A stretch of 64,000 nucleotides of DNA from Sphagnum compactum (Eukaryota; Bryophyta; Sphagnopsida; Sphagnales): the NCBI GenBank assembly GCA_965153455.1, contig OZ234497.1, forward strand, positions 9,858,001 to 9,922,000. The letters are read 5' to 3'. Both the position numbers and the translations under genes were made by a program. The notes below the pieces were generated by a model, which was given only the letters and a program-made list of their open reading frames with translations, was not told the origin of the DNA and searched no databases. Shown one piece after another: positions 39,001 through 52,400 of this stretch. The stretch's first letter is position 1. Every line of letters starts with the position of its first letter.

Positions 39001-42000
39001 ATTTTTAAAAAAATAATCATAATCTATTTATTAAGGAAATCAAATTAGTATTGTGGAAACAACACTTTGGTTGGGTTTTAGGTGCAAATTGACCGCATTC
39101 ATTACTAAAATGGTCAAAAGTTGTGGGACCTTGGGTAACCATTTCTACCAAAACAAGGTCTTCCCCCTCCCCCCCCCCCCCACCCCCCAATGTTTGCTTG
39201 ACACCTTTTCCAATTGCCTACTTTTCTTCCTAGTTTGAATTTTTTTCTTGACCCTTGTGGGCATGAACATTCAATAACAAATTACAAAGAACAACATATA
39301 AATGACCTTTCACATTTGAGCCTTGAGGCTCCATATTATTGTCATGAACCCACATCAAGAATTTGTGTTTCTTTAAAAAAACATTTAGAAACAGATAAAA
39401 GATCACATTTATTTTTCGTTTGCTTTTGGGTTTCAAATACTTGTTTTGGCACCCACAAAAAAAGGCTTGTTTTATGGATCTACACCTTAATACAAGAAGA
39501 TTTTTTGAGAACTAAGGGCCTTTCCTCATGGCTACAAAGTACAAGTTTTAAAATCCACGACTTGAAGACATGTTGCAATTTGACATGAACATATTTGAAT
39601 GTTCCCCCTACTTACCTATTTTTTGGGATGGTTGGGTGCATATGATAGAAGTGTGATATTACAAATTATGTTATTTACAAAATCAAAGGCAATCTACGCA
39701 TATATGTTGAATTGGGAATGAACATTGAATGTGAATGTTTGCATTAAATCTTTCAAACATTTGTATTACATTAGTCTTTATTATTCAAGTAAATGCAAGC
39801 AATGTTTTACAAGTGTTGTACCTTAGAGGGTATTATTTATTAAGGCCAACATAGAATACTCAATGGTGAGGTGTCTCAAATATGTATTCCAAGTGGAGTA
39901 ATCTTTGACAACTTATTGGAAATTTTTGATGCAATTAATGGGTGTTTCCACAAATATAGGAGTCACACGAGGGTGATCCATTCATGATTGCGGTACCAAA
40001 AAAGAGTGTCTAATTGAAAAAGGACTGCAAAATACAACTTTGGATTTTTGTTTATCTTACATTGTTATAATTGTAATGGATTGATGTATGCCAACAGGTA
40101 AAATGATGTCTTCTTATATATATATATATATAATACTATGTAAATGTCATTTGAGTCATGTAAACTAAAGTAATAAAGTGTTTAAAGTACATTGCTTTTT
40201 AAAGGAATAAAAAGGAATGCATAAAGTCATACGATTAATTTCAAACTTTTTGTACAACAAAAACATGCCTCTTTCTATGAAAGTACATGTTCATTGGATG
40301 AACTTGATGAAAAACCAAATCAAACAAAATTTTTAAAGTCTTGAAATTTTAAAAGAAAGGGTTACAAGGCAACTGACTCAATATTTAAACCATTTGATAA
40401 AAAAATTGTGTTCGATGAGTTCAAAATGTCTAGCTTTAGATGTAGATCATATGTGCATGAAATAATCTTGCCAAAAAACATGTTTGGTTGTCCATTGAAA
40501 CTCATTTTGGGATTTTCTTCATTTCTAGCATTAAACCAAAATATTCATACACAATTATGTATGAATGTGAAAAATCACCATTAACACATGGACTATTCAA
40601 TTTTTTTCATTTAAGTTTGTTTCATGTAAATGTTATTTGTAAAAAGTAGCTCTAAAAAGTCTTTAAATCCTTTTTTCCTTTTTTGGTACCCCAATTGTGA
40701 ATGGACCCATGAAGTTTAACAAATGTTTAATTTTTCATGTTTTAGCGTCAAAAATAATATTAATGTTGCAAGTTTTAATGTATTTAGATCACAAGGTTTC
40801 TAATATATTATGCAAACATTTGGTATCATGTGAATTAAATTTAATATGAATAGAATATTGAAAAATATTCATTAAGCACTATAACTGGCGCCAAATTTTT
40901 TTGTAAGAACTCCTATTGTTGAGAAGTATTTTTTTAAGTGACATCTTTTTAGGAAGATTTTTAAATTATTTCTTTACACAATAATATAATGCAACATCTT
41001 TTTAAGTCATTAATTTTTTTTTTCAATTTACAAAAAATATATTCCCTAAATATTCCAAGAAAAATAGTCCCTTGAACATGCAAGGCTATTTCTTATTAAT
41101 GTGATTTTTTTTTTGGGTTTTTTTTGGTTTTTTTTTGTTTGTGTTTGGGAAACCAAATCGAAGGAAATAAATCTTTGGATGCCAACATGTGACAACTACA
41201 ACATGAATTAATTGTAGAAAAAAATCAATTGCATCAATATAGGTTGGATGGTAGCAACTTTGGCTTAAAAAATGCAAAAATCTCCAACATGTCCAATTTT
41301 GTCAAGAGTTGTAGGTGCATGCTTTTATGGCAAAAGGCAAGGTGGCAGCCTTGCAAGCAGGACTTTGATTTGCATCCCCTAATTGCATCCTATTTATTCA
41401 TATGGACAATGGTATTTTCTCCCTTGATATAGTTATTTCATGTTCTCTCATTGTGTTCCATAGACAATCTTTCAAGAAAATTAATGTATTGTCATTACCT
41501 TGAAATTTTTTCAAGTTTTTTCCAATTAAAGAAAAAAATGACTTTTTGCAAACAATTATGGAGGCCATGAACAAAAACCAATACATGATAATGGCTAGGA
41601 TGATAAAGGTATATTTCTTCCCTTTGCACTTGGAAAATCCCATGATGTTAATATTTACAAAGGTGAACAAAATTTTCCCATAGAATTTATTTTCAATTGT
41701 AAATGTTGTTACTCAAGTTAAATTTGAGTGGCATGTTGGGATAGGCACTCTAATGGGTTGGCATCAATAGCAAAAAATAGGGTGGAGGAGGAACACATGG
41801 TTCATGGTGCCACCTACCATGTGACATTGCATTTATTTACCTTTGGAAGTTTCTCCTATTGGTAGTCAAAAGCTTTTGATATCTTCTTTGCTCCTTTGTT
41901 GAAGAAAATATGCACTTATACAACTTTATTAATCATGTTTACATGCATTTGGGCTTGTCAAAATTCTTGTCACAATTGCCACCAATTTGTTCATAGTTGT

Positions 42001-42850
42001 TGAAAGGGAAACAATGTTGCAAGAACACGTGGAAGAGAACAATAGTGCATTGATACACATGTACATATCCTCATGAGCCATTGGCATTACATTTTCCTTT
42101 CTGGGGTAAATAGTTACAAATTGGATGTGACAAGATGTTTTATAACTTGGTTATACTAGTTTAGGTCATGATTAGGTTGAAAGATACTCTCTACTTGACA
42201 ATATCCATAAATGACCGTATCCAATATGTATCATATCTTCGAACACCACAATCCAAATGCTAACAATTTCAAGTGATCTAAATGAGTTGCTTGTATCATG
42301 ATATCAAAATTATCATTTCTTTGATTCAATGGATGAACACAACTAAAAAGTAATGGATATGGCGCAGAAGTTAGCCATGCTTGAGGTGAGATTGTTGATA
42401 TTGTTTGGATAGTTTTTTGGTTTTAAAAGTCTACACATGACTTAAAAACATGGATCACAATGCTTCGTGGACTATGTACATGTAAACTCTTTTAAGTTGT
42501 TCATTTTGTGTTTGTGGGAGTGTTATTGGTTTGCCATTTGTATTCATGTTGTTGCCAACTTGCAATCCTTTCAAGTTGAGTATGAATACTATTTTGAGTA
42601 ACAATGGGATGAGACATGCCCCCAATTAACATTGTGGGCCTTGTAAGTGGAGTGTACTAGGACTCTCAAACACATGAGCAAAAAGTAGCCAAATTGCTCA
42701 AGTGATTGTGTTTGTGGTGATATTGCATACAATAGCCAACCCCACTCAAGTGGGATCCAATGGGTCAATTGACCATCATTTGGGTACCTAGGGGTCAAAC
42801 CTCAAGGGATAGTTGGGCAATCATGTTGGACCTATTATAACAATTTGTAA
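33021..42850. other. Gene-poor AT-rich region
   Basis: No gene recognised. A patch at about 36050-36480 has short coding-like strings in more than one frame, including LYNTCYVDDDKEWDVLLVPS, but no family could be assigned. Simple sequence includes a C run at 39163-39188 and a TA run at 40115-40132. Confidence 0.4.
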
Positions 42851-42856
42851 GTTACC

Positions 42857-42880
42857 TCCTTTCAGACACGTCTGAAAGGA
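42857..42880. repeat. 24-bp near-perfect palindrome
   Basis: TCCTTTCAGAC and GTCTGAAAGGA are 11-bp perfect inverted arms around a two-base AC spacer. Too short to be an element on its own; it could be a protein-binding site or the end of a decayed repeat. Confidence 0.5.
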
Positions 42881-44863
42881 AGCATGCAATTGCTCTTTAG
42901 GGTGAAGAATCATTTAATCAAGATAGTTGCCCAATTAAGTGTCTTTATTTTTAGGTTGCTAATCATTTTCATTATGGTATCCCTCCAAAGAAAAGCTTGA
43001 GGCAACTTAGAGTCCATTGCACTCATTTCATGTTCGAAATGTACATGTCACCGTGCTATTAAGCGAGAAATGAGGACAAGGAAAACTTCTGATTTGCTCC
43101 AACTATGTGTCTTATTAATGTAACCTAAGGCATCATTGTTAATATTTCACAATTTGAATTCCACTATTACTAACATGGTTCTTGAGCCTCTTGAGCCTCC
43201 TGAGATGTTTGACAATTTGCAAGCACTAATGCAAAACTATTGTGACCATATTTATGACACAAGTATCATCTTGTTGGTAGGCAATATACACCCCTTTAAA
43301 TACTTGTTGTACACATTCTCACCTTTTAGAGCTTCTTTCCATTTTCTTAACTTGCAAGAACACCTACATTTACAATCCTTACCTTAGTGCAATTAGGCCT
43401 AAATCCAACCAATTGGGAATAGCAAAGTACCTTGTGTTTTGTGTGGACAAACATTTTTAAATGTAAGGTTCCTCTTTGAAAATGGAAGATGCTTCCCATG
43501 GACTGGAGTGAATATCACCTTTTTAAGGTAACCTCCAGATATGCTAAGAAACTTTAGCAGTGCTGAATGGATGCAATTAATTGTAGTGTCCTTGGCTTTG
43601 TTTAGAAAGCTTGACATACACATGCATTCCATGTTGCTGATGAATGTCAAACGAGCTTCACGGTTCACAAAACTAGGACACATGCTTCAGTTGAATTCAA
43701 ATGAGCCAATGCCATATCTGAACATGTGTCTTTTATGATTACATTTCTAACTGTGACCTTGGAAGGAATAGTCCCAATCTTTTGACCTTTTGGCAAAGAG
43801 GTTTAAGATGATGTTTAAGATTCATCTTTCTTGAAGTAGATTCACTTGCAGATTTCTCACATCCTTCCTTACTGTCAGCTTGGGAATTGATTGGTTCACA
43901 TATTCTCAATTCAAGTTGGAAAAAAAATTGGGATCTTGATTCTTGTATCTAAAGGTTGCTAACTTTTGCAGCCCACTTGGAGGTTTTCATCTACATGTGT
44001 TGAGATACCACGTTTTGGGGCTTGTATCACTGGGAAGTACAGGTGTTCAGACCTGGATAGCTGGACTTGCTGCTCCCATAACAACGGTTTCCTTTTGTTT
44101 ACAGAATTTTGAACTTTTATGCTGATCCTTTCTTTCAATATTGTGAATGCAGCATGCTTGACCACATACACAACTTTCTACTACTGTAATCGTTTTCATA
44201 CAATGAACACAGTATTTCTAGCCATGGACATTTGGGCTTTGTATCAAGAATGTTATAATAACAAGCACGAGAGTTCTAGAGATATTGAGAATCAGGCTAA
44301 GATGGAGGACTGTTTTAGGGCTGCTTGGTGTCATTTGGGAATCTTTGAAAGTGGTGAAAACACCATCAGTTGGTGTTTCATCCTGCTGTTGTATTTTTTA
44401 GATGATTCTCTTACGATACGATGTGGCGGTCTGAGATATTAGCCTATTGCCTCAGGCAGCTTCAAGCATTAAGTATTTTCACTGGTTTTGCAATAATTGT
44501 CTTGGCATGCAGGGGATGATGAGTGTTCCTCCTTCACAGAGAGGGGATGGAGGAAAAGGAAGGAAGGAATTGTTCAAATCTTTTGGAATTTTTAGAATTA
44601 GAAAAATAAGATGGGAACTAATTGGATGAAGCAACAGTTTCTGCAGATTGTAGGTCAGAAAAGAGCAGGAACATGTCATTCCAAGGAAAGGTCTGCTCAC
44701 AAACTGAGTAAGTACTTAAAAAGTCAATGGATTCTTAGTAAAGCCATAAAAGGCAGCTCCTTGCATGGCTTGTTCTAAAGTGCGAAATGCATTGGAGGTA
44801 TTTATTGCCCTTGCTTGTAACACCTACAGTGATGGTAGGTTCACCTTCTTGAGTGAGACCTCT
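42881..44863. other. Region downstream of TIC, no gene recognised
   Basis: Less AT-rich than the preceding tract, with ORFs at 44119-44442 (plus) and 43399-43683 (minus) that show no recognisable domain. It may include distal non-coding transcript sequence of TIC or an unannotated non-coding RNA; nothing in the sequence decides this. Confidence 0.3.
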
Positions 44864-44937
44864 GAGTTGGGTAATGAGTTCACACTTGGGCTCTCAGGTT
44901 AGCCTGAGAGCCCAAGTGTGAACTCATTACCCAACTC
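44864..44937. repeat. Perfect hairpin, 35-bp arms, TTAG loop
   Basis: The left arm starts GAGTTGGGTAATGAG and ends GGGCTCTCAGG. The right arm is its exact reverse complement, starting CCTGAGAGCCC and ending CTCATTACCCAACTC. Only four bases (TTAG) separate the arms. Flanks outside the arms do not match, so the inverted duplication is sharply bounded. Confidence 0.9.
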
Positions 44938-46406
44938 GAATTTGAATTCCAGATTTTATGGAATTTCAATAACAAAGAGTACTCAAAATTAATCTCTATC
45001 TCTTTCACCATCCCCCTAAAAATTAGGAAATCACCTCCATAAATCCCTTACTCATTGAGCACTTTCCAACAATTTGAAGGGTTGCATCCCAGTTTCCCTA
45101 AAAAATTTAGCTTTGATTTTATTGATTTTTCAAGGAAAATTGTTTGATATTCAATACCTCCCACACTGCAAAACCACCACAATGCACCCCTGCACATTGA
45201 GGGCTGTCCACCGGTACCAAGTATATGACGGGGGGCACCATGGTTTAGGAGATCTCCCCAAGACAAACAAAACAAACAAACAACCTTCCTCAATAGATAC
45301 ATATATACTATGGCCAAAATGCAGCAACTATATAGAGTTTGCACATTCTTCCACCTCATCAAAATCTCAGAGCCCCATTTAGTAAATGAAACGGGGGAGA
45401 GGATAACAGGAAAACAAACCTCATTGGGGGCTGACACCTAATTAAGGACATGGCACCCAACCATGCCCAGTTTTTAACCAGCTCAGCTTAATCCTCATTA
45501 AAGTCCCAATCAATCAGGAGGATGAATCTGCAAGAATCAATCAACTCGCAAGTAACAGTAGAGTGAGCAAATATGTAATCTTCTCAAAATTTTAACCAAC
45601 CCTCCTCAATGTCCTCCCAGACATAAATCTGTCTGCAATAGCCTTCTAAAACTGGCAGTTTAACCTAATCAAAGGACATTAAAAAGTTCTGTAATGACAA
45701 CAGTCATCCAAGCCCACAAAGAATCAATGTCCATATAATACAGAGAAGCAGGTTTGTGGAAAGGCGCGGCCTTGCTCAGAGAGTGGATTAGAATCCCGTG
45801 TTCATGTCACTGTACAGTCAGAAGAGTCTTCTGCTACAAAAAGCTGTGTCTATGCAAATAAACAAACCTCATTTCAATGTGATCTAGATCCATCAGAACC
45901 TCTCTGCAAAGAGTCTGCCATTCTGACTGCTTCACACCTGCAAAGAAGACAAGTAGCATTGTTAATTCCTTCCAATCTTTTCTCCAAGTACAACCATCTC
46001 TCTTCACATCTAGCATATGCCTACTGCTCACTGTGAGATACTAGTCAGCTGCAGAACAAAAGAGGTCTACAGGGTTCACAAAATTCCATGTAACAAACAA
46101 GATGCAAAAGAACAAACTGGACTTTAATCTCATAAAGAAATATTAACTCACCTTTAAAGCACACAACTTTGAAATACTGCTTTGCTGTATATGTGGACAA
46201 ATAAGATCTTCCTTCCTGTCAGACATAAAGACACCTAAGCTGCTCTTCAAAGATCCAACCCATCTGAGACTTGCTGGTGCAGTGAGATAAGTGTTTCTGT
46301 GTCTTACCTTGAGCTAGTTAGAAGCAAAAACAATGTGAAGCCTTCAGATCTGTGATAAGATGAGTTTGTGGTGCCATTTCCAGAAACAAATTAATCATTG
46401 ATAATT
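44938..46406 (-). other. TIC 3' flank, probable 3' UTR near 46.4 kb
   Basis: This follows the TIC stop on the minus strand. Composition resembles UTR or intron rather than the AT-rich intergenic tracts. No coding domain was found, and where the transcript ends is not visible. Confidence 0.35.
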
Positions 46407-49400
46407 CTACGGTTCTACAGAACTGGCCAAGGGTCCAGTTGGCACAACACTTGCAGCCACCATTGATGACGGTGGGTGCAGTTGACTTGAATTTACTGTT
46501 CCTTGTTGAGCTGCTGCAGAACTGCCCACAAATAAAGGTGGCCGCACATCTGACCCAGTGTGTCCATTTGAGATATTGTTACTTGTTGAGGAATTTGGTG
46601 AGGTATCAGTGGAGGACGGTACCCCCAGTTGCATCAAAGAGCTTCTGGACACCATATTGTCACCATGATTGCTTCCTACAAACTGCCCACTTCCTAACTT
46701 TCCTTGAGTCATGGTACCCACTTGTTGCACAGGCGAAGGCTGAGGGATTGAAGAGGCACCAGCTGCTGGTGAGGAAGTGGGTGTTCTCACAGATGCTGGA
46801 GCCTGCATTGGTCTGATGCTGTTAAGCTGTTCTTGGCTGTTTAGTCCTGCAGAGACCAATTGCATCATGGCATTAAAATTGAGTCAACTCTGTATTTACT
46901 CGGTGCCATAGATTTGATACACCTCCAGCTAGTCATATAGCAGGTCAATCCCAAACAGTTCACAAAAGAAAAGCAGCAGATTTCTGAACATTAACAGGTG
47001 CAGGGGTACTACTTCTTGCCATAATTGATAGCAGAAAGTGCCATAATTATGTGAATTCTGCATTTCAAACCCAAATCATATTCACCTATTTGCACACATA
47101 TCTAACACCCACGATCACTACAGTGCACTGATATCAGAAGACATGTCATTGCCTTGTGATGGAGGCATATATTTTCAGAACACTGTTGAATGCAAGCCAA
47201 CAAACAGGACAACAAACTAAAACAATGGAGAATTTGGGATGTCCAAAGAGTAACACTGACACAGCTTCAGCCCACTGTGGATTCAAATCCAAATGGTTTT
47301 GCATAATGACCTGCTGAAGTTTTCATGTCATTTGGCTTCCCACCTCCTCCAACAGCAGCAGCAGACTGTGGATAAGGAACAATGCTGCTGTGCTGGAAGC
47401 TTGAATGCATGACTGGAATATTGGAAGTCATACCTTGCAATGAACTGAACTGAGGATGCAAAAAGGACGGACCTGAACTGCTTCCCCTCTGTGATCCAGA
47501 CCCAGACAAAGGGGATACTGAGAGATTAGGTGGAGCTGGCCTTGAATTCGTTGCCTGTGTGCCACCTATGTTTTCTGAACCAGAGTTCCGGCCTGAATTT
47601 GCAATATTGCCAGTGTTGCTGGGTCCTGACATGGCTGCAGGAGTCACTGACAGACCCCCATGACCCCCATTTATAATGGAACCAGAGAGTGATTGCTGCT
47701 GCTGCTGTTGCTGGTTCAAATGCTGCACTGGACTTTGCTGCAGCTGTGACTGTGTCAAGGGAGGAGAATGCTGTAGCTGTTGCTGATATTGCTGCACATG
47801 TTGTGGTGGAGGTGGTGGCAAGGACTGTGACTGTGACTGTGAGAGTTGCTGTTGTTGGAACATTTGCATCTGTTGCTGCTGCTGCTGTTGCCACATTTGA
47901 ATTTGCTGCTGTTGGGAATTTTGAGGCTTGTGCATGTGTGAGGGCTGTGGGTACTGCTGCTGTAATGATGGTGCATACTGCTGAGGAACTTGTGGCTGCT
48001 GTGCCAGTGGGTGAGAATTCTGGGCCACCAGCTGTTGCTGCTGTTGTTGAGGCAGTTTTGCTGAAATACTTTGATTTCCAAGACTAGGATTGGCACCCAG
48101 AATGACATGCTGGGAAAGTGAGGGTGAGGAGTTCCTTTTGCCCGAAGCAGGACCCCCTGACTTTTGTGTAGTTGGAAGGGAGGAAGAACCCTTCCCAGAT
48201 GAGGTCTGTTTGGCTCCAACAGAAGTTGATGATTTTGACCCAGCTGGGAAAGGAGAAAGTGGTGTGGGACTTGAAGATACAGGAGTCCCTGAAACTGCAG
48301 AGGACATTTGAGATAGTGAGCCTGTGTGTGGAGTCACTTGTGGCAAACGTGACTGTTGCAGCTGAGACTGTGGGTTTTGCACCTTTGCCATGGCAGCAGC
48401 GAGCACTGCTTTTGGATCTGTTCCTGGAGCAGTTGCAATTGAATTCATTGAGGTCCTCTGAGAAAGCTTAAGTTGTGGATGCTGTGCAATTGAATTCTGC
48501 CTTGCTACTTGGCTAGCAGGTGTGGGTGTTTGCCCTGGAAGTGATAACCCAGGCCCAGATGGCTTCACTGTCAAAGAGGCAGATGCTAGAGGACCGCGAT
48601 CAATATAGGAAACCATATTTGACTGATTGGAGGCAGATGAGCTTGCAGTATTTGGACCTGTTATTCCTTTCGAGCGGACCATCGATTGCCTAGAGGCCTG
48701 ATTTGGTTGTGCAACAGGTGGTGCTGCACCACCTTGAGCATTGTGTCCAGAAGGACGGGAGGACATGATTGGACTTGTGGAAGTGGTTAGATTCAATGTT
48801 GGTGCAACATTTCGAGCAATACCTCTTGTTGGTGAGCTGTCTGACTCAACTCGAGACATTACAGAGGATGAACCAATTGGTCGTTTTGAACTTGTCCTCC
48901 TGTCCTCCCCAGGATCTCGATCCCGCCCAGCACCCGTGTTATTAGGATAGTTGCTGGCATCAGCAACCATCCGTCCCTCATCAACACCCAGCAGCCCTCT
49001 ATGCATCTGTACAGATCTATGCTGCTGTTGATGTTGCTGTTGTTGCTGTTGACGGTGTTGCTGCTGAAATTGATGCATGTGTTGCTGCTGCTGCTGCTGT
49101 TGCTGGTGAATAAGTGATGGGTGAGGAGCACTGGTGCCTGATGAGTGATGAGGAGATTGGCGTGCAGCATCTGCCATGCTCTGCAGCATAGCATGACCCT
49201 GGGGTGCCATTACAGCAGCCACTGGCGCAAGCCCCAATGGTCCAGGACCAATAGGGCCTCTATTCATTGCAGCAGCCATTGTCATGGCTGATAATGCCTG
49301 AGTAGCCTGAGGATCAATTCCTTGCAAATTAATTTGCAACTGTGCTTGCTGTTGTTGCTGCTGCAGTTGGGAGGACAGAGAAGGTTGTGGCTGAGAAGCT

Positions 49401-52400
49401 TGAAGCTGCTCTCGTTGCTTAGATTGCTTCCCTAAAGAAGCCAAAATGCTGAAATCTTGTTGTGATGGCAGAGTCTGCACTGAGGCTGGGGGTACACTCA
49501 CATCTGCAACAGAAGTATTGGGAGATCCCTGACTGTATGGAGGTCTGTGTAAGATGGGAAACTTGCTCTCAGCCACAGAGACATTGTCTCCACCAGCAGG
49601 CCCATCCCGACCATCTCTGTCAGCTTGAGGTTGCTGCTGCTGCTGTGAAGAGGAATGGGATGGGGATTGTGGTGGGGGCTGTTGTGGAGATCCTGTGGAT
49701 GGAAATCTGCGTACCCCCTGTTGTTGCTGGTGTTTCTGTAGAGGGACAGGTCCACCACTTGCAACAACTGATGTTTGATGAACAGGATGTTGTGCAGGTG
49801 AAACTAAATGCTGCCCAAAGAAGGGGGCACTGGCAAAGTACTGTGCAGCAGCCTGCATATAAGACCAACCCAAGTTCAAACCTGGTAGTCATTCAAAGCT
49901 CATGCATCCTGAGAGCTTTTCTCAGGAAAAACAAACCTGGACCAAATAAAAGTAAAAGGATACTGACCTGCTGTGTCCCCATATGTGCAGGAGGACCACT
50001 GAAGGTTGGAGGCCCAAAATGGAGCCCTGGATAGTGATGGTATGGGAACCCTAGGTTCTGCATCATTGCATGCAAATGCTGCTGCTCCTGTACTGAGGCA
50101 GCACTAACAGCAACCCGGTTGCTTGCTATGGTCCCAGGTCCTCCAGCTGGACCAAGACTCCCTGCCATATGAGAGCTTGTTCCTGGCCCTGAGCTGCTAC
50201 CTGGCAATGCCAGAGTCCCCATATTTGCAGCAGCAGCAGCAACACCATTACCAACTCCAGCACTTGAAACACCACTGGCCATTGCAACAGTTCCAGCTTG
50301 TGTCCCGGAAAATCCAAACGCCACTCCTGCCTGAATAGAAAGCTCTGCAATATTATCAGCAAAAACTTTGCAGGAGGCATTTTTGATCAAGGTCAGAGTG
50401 CAGTCAACCTCACAGAACATCACTATAGAAGATTCTACACACAAATAGCAGCTTGTTAAACTATCCATCAGTATTGTGAGGAAGCCTGACTGTGGGAGGA
50501 AAGCAGCATCCACAACAGGTAAAGTCTAGACCAAACCTGCAGGGAAAGACTTGGCTGTTGCTGTTGTGTAGATGGATCCCGATTCAAAGTTTCCATGAAA
50601 TTGGCTGCTGCTTTCCTCTCCCTCTCCCTTTCTTTGGCTCCTGTTATGGTAGTGGCACTTAAAACTTGCTCCCCCACTCCAAGAACTGCACCCAGTGCAA
50701 CAGCAGAACTGGTAGGGGGCCCTGCTACAGCTGCCAGCTGGGCCATCCCTCCACCACTTCCATAGAGAGCCTCAGGGGGCGGAAGTGACATATTTGGGTT
50801 ATATGACTTCCCTCCATAAGGCCCTGCAGCAAAGAAAGGATGTCGGTTGACTTGCTGCTGTGTATCAATGAAATGTGCAATCCAGACATGAGATGCACAG
50901 CGCTTCCATGGCTGTTGTGGTGGTATGTTTGAGAAAGTAAATACCTGCATCATCACATCCCTGTGTGTCACATACTCTGAGAACTTGTGAACAAATTATA
51001 GACCTAAATAGCACAATCCCATAAGAACAATCAGTATGAGCTTAGTCCCCGCAAGTGGAACCTGCTTTGTTCACATTGTACTTTTAAAGAGTTCAATATC
51101 TGAGTGTAAAAAATAATTGGAAGCAGAAAAGTTTACCCTTGAACGTGGGTTTTCATCCACTGAAGAATGACCAGTTGAGGAAGCTGGAGGCCAAGCAGCT
51201 GCCACAGCTGCAGCTGCAGCAGCTGCTGCTGCTGGGAAGTACCTGTATGACCAGCACCCATCAACATAGTATTGGACCAAAGCAAGATCAAATGCAACAG
51301 ATGACACTCATAGAGAGCAACACAGAGCAGACCACCAGAACTTACCCGAGAGAGGGTATGACTCCCGGCCAACCAGGCATTCCTGGAGAAATGGGTGAAG
51401 TTGCTGTTGAAGCCAAAAGAGATGATGTGACTGAAGCACCCACAGCTGAAGCTGCCCATAACCAGACCCTCTAGAGTCACTTGACATCCAAAATTTCCCC
51501 ACTAACAGGAAATCCTCAATATGGAACAGCAAATCTTATCAAGTCAATCGCAAATCTAAAAGCATACTATACTTCTCATTGAAAAGAAATTGAGTTGAAA
51601 AAACTGACAGGCTTTTTCAGATTTTTCAGGCCTTGACTCAGGCTTAACACCCTTGCTTGCCCATTGCAGTGGCAGTTTGCTCAAATCCATTCTATCTCTG
51701 TCCTTCTCTCTCTCTTGTTCCTTTGGTATCTCTCTCTCTGTCTCATCTTTTTCTCGGTGCTCTTGCTCTTGCCTCTCCTCTCTTTCTATCCGCCCACTTG
51801 CAACTGGAGACATGACTCTGACATCCACCTGTATAAGGAAACCACTTTGCACAATCAGATCATTACAAAACCAGTTAACAATATGATTCCACCGAGAAAC
51901 AAAACAGCCCACAGACCATCTAACATGCAGCCAACTCATTCATTCTAAAATGAGGAGTTTGGACATTTGCATACCAGAGGTTTTTCTTCCCCTTCTTCCA
52001 CTGGTACTCCAGCAACATCATCATTCCTCTCATTGATCAAAGGCAATGCTGCCTTGGACGGAATTGACTGCAGGGAAACAAGCTTCCTCAGATGTGGAAC
52101 AAGCTTATATACCACACAAAAGGGATATATTACTCAATAAGGGGCAAGAAGATTGCACAACTCACCATTAAATCAATGTCAAATTTGTTGACACCCTCAT
52201 CCTCACTTGCAGCAGCTGGTTGTGCTGATCTGAAACAATTCAGATCCCAAGTTAACCAGGGAAGAAGAGAAGGTTCTCTAACCATCATGTGAATTGCATA
52301 GTGTAACTTGAACAATTCAAGCAAGACAATGTGAACAGACAAATATCTCTGTAACTAACCTCTTTGCAACATCCATTTTTGTAGGGGAATCACTGGGGAG

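Noticed and set aside
47689-48087. Plus-strand ORF rich in Ala/Val opposite the TIC Gln-rich exon
   Set aside because: It is the antisense reading of CAG/CAA repeats; the minus strand carries the conserved protein.
49853-49879. ATG at 49879 as start of an 870-residue protein
   Set aside because: It lies upstream of the splice acceptor at 49853; the exon continues from GTQQ of the previous exon with conserved TIC context.
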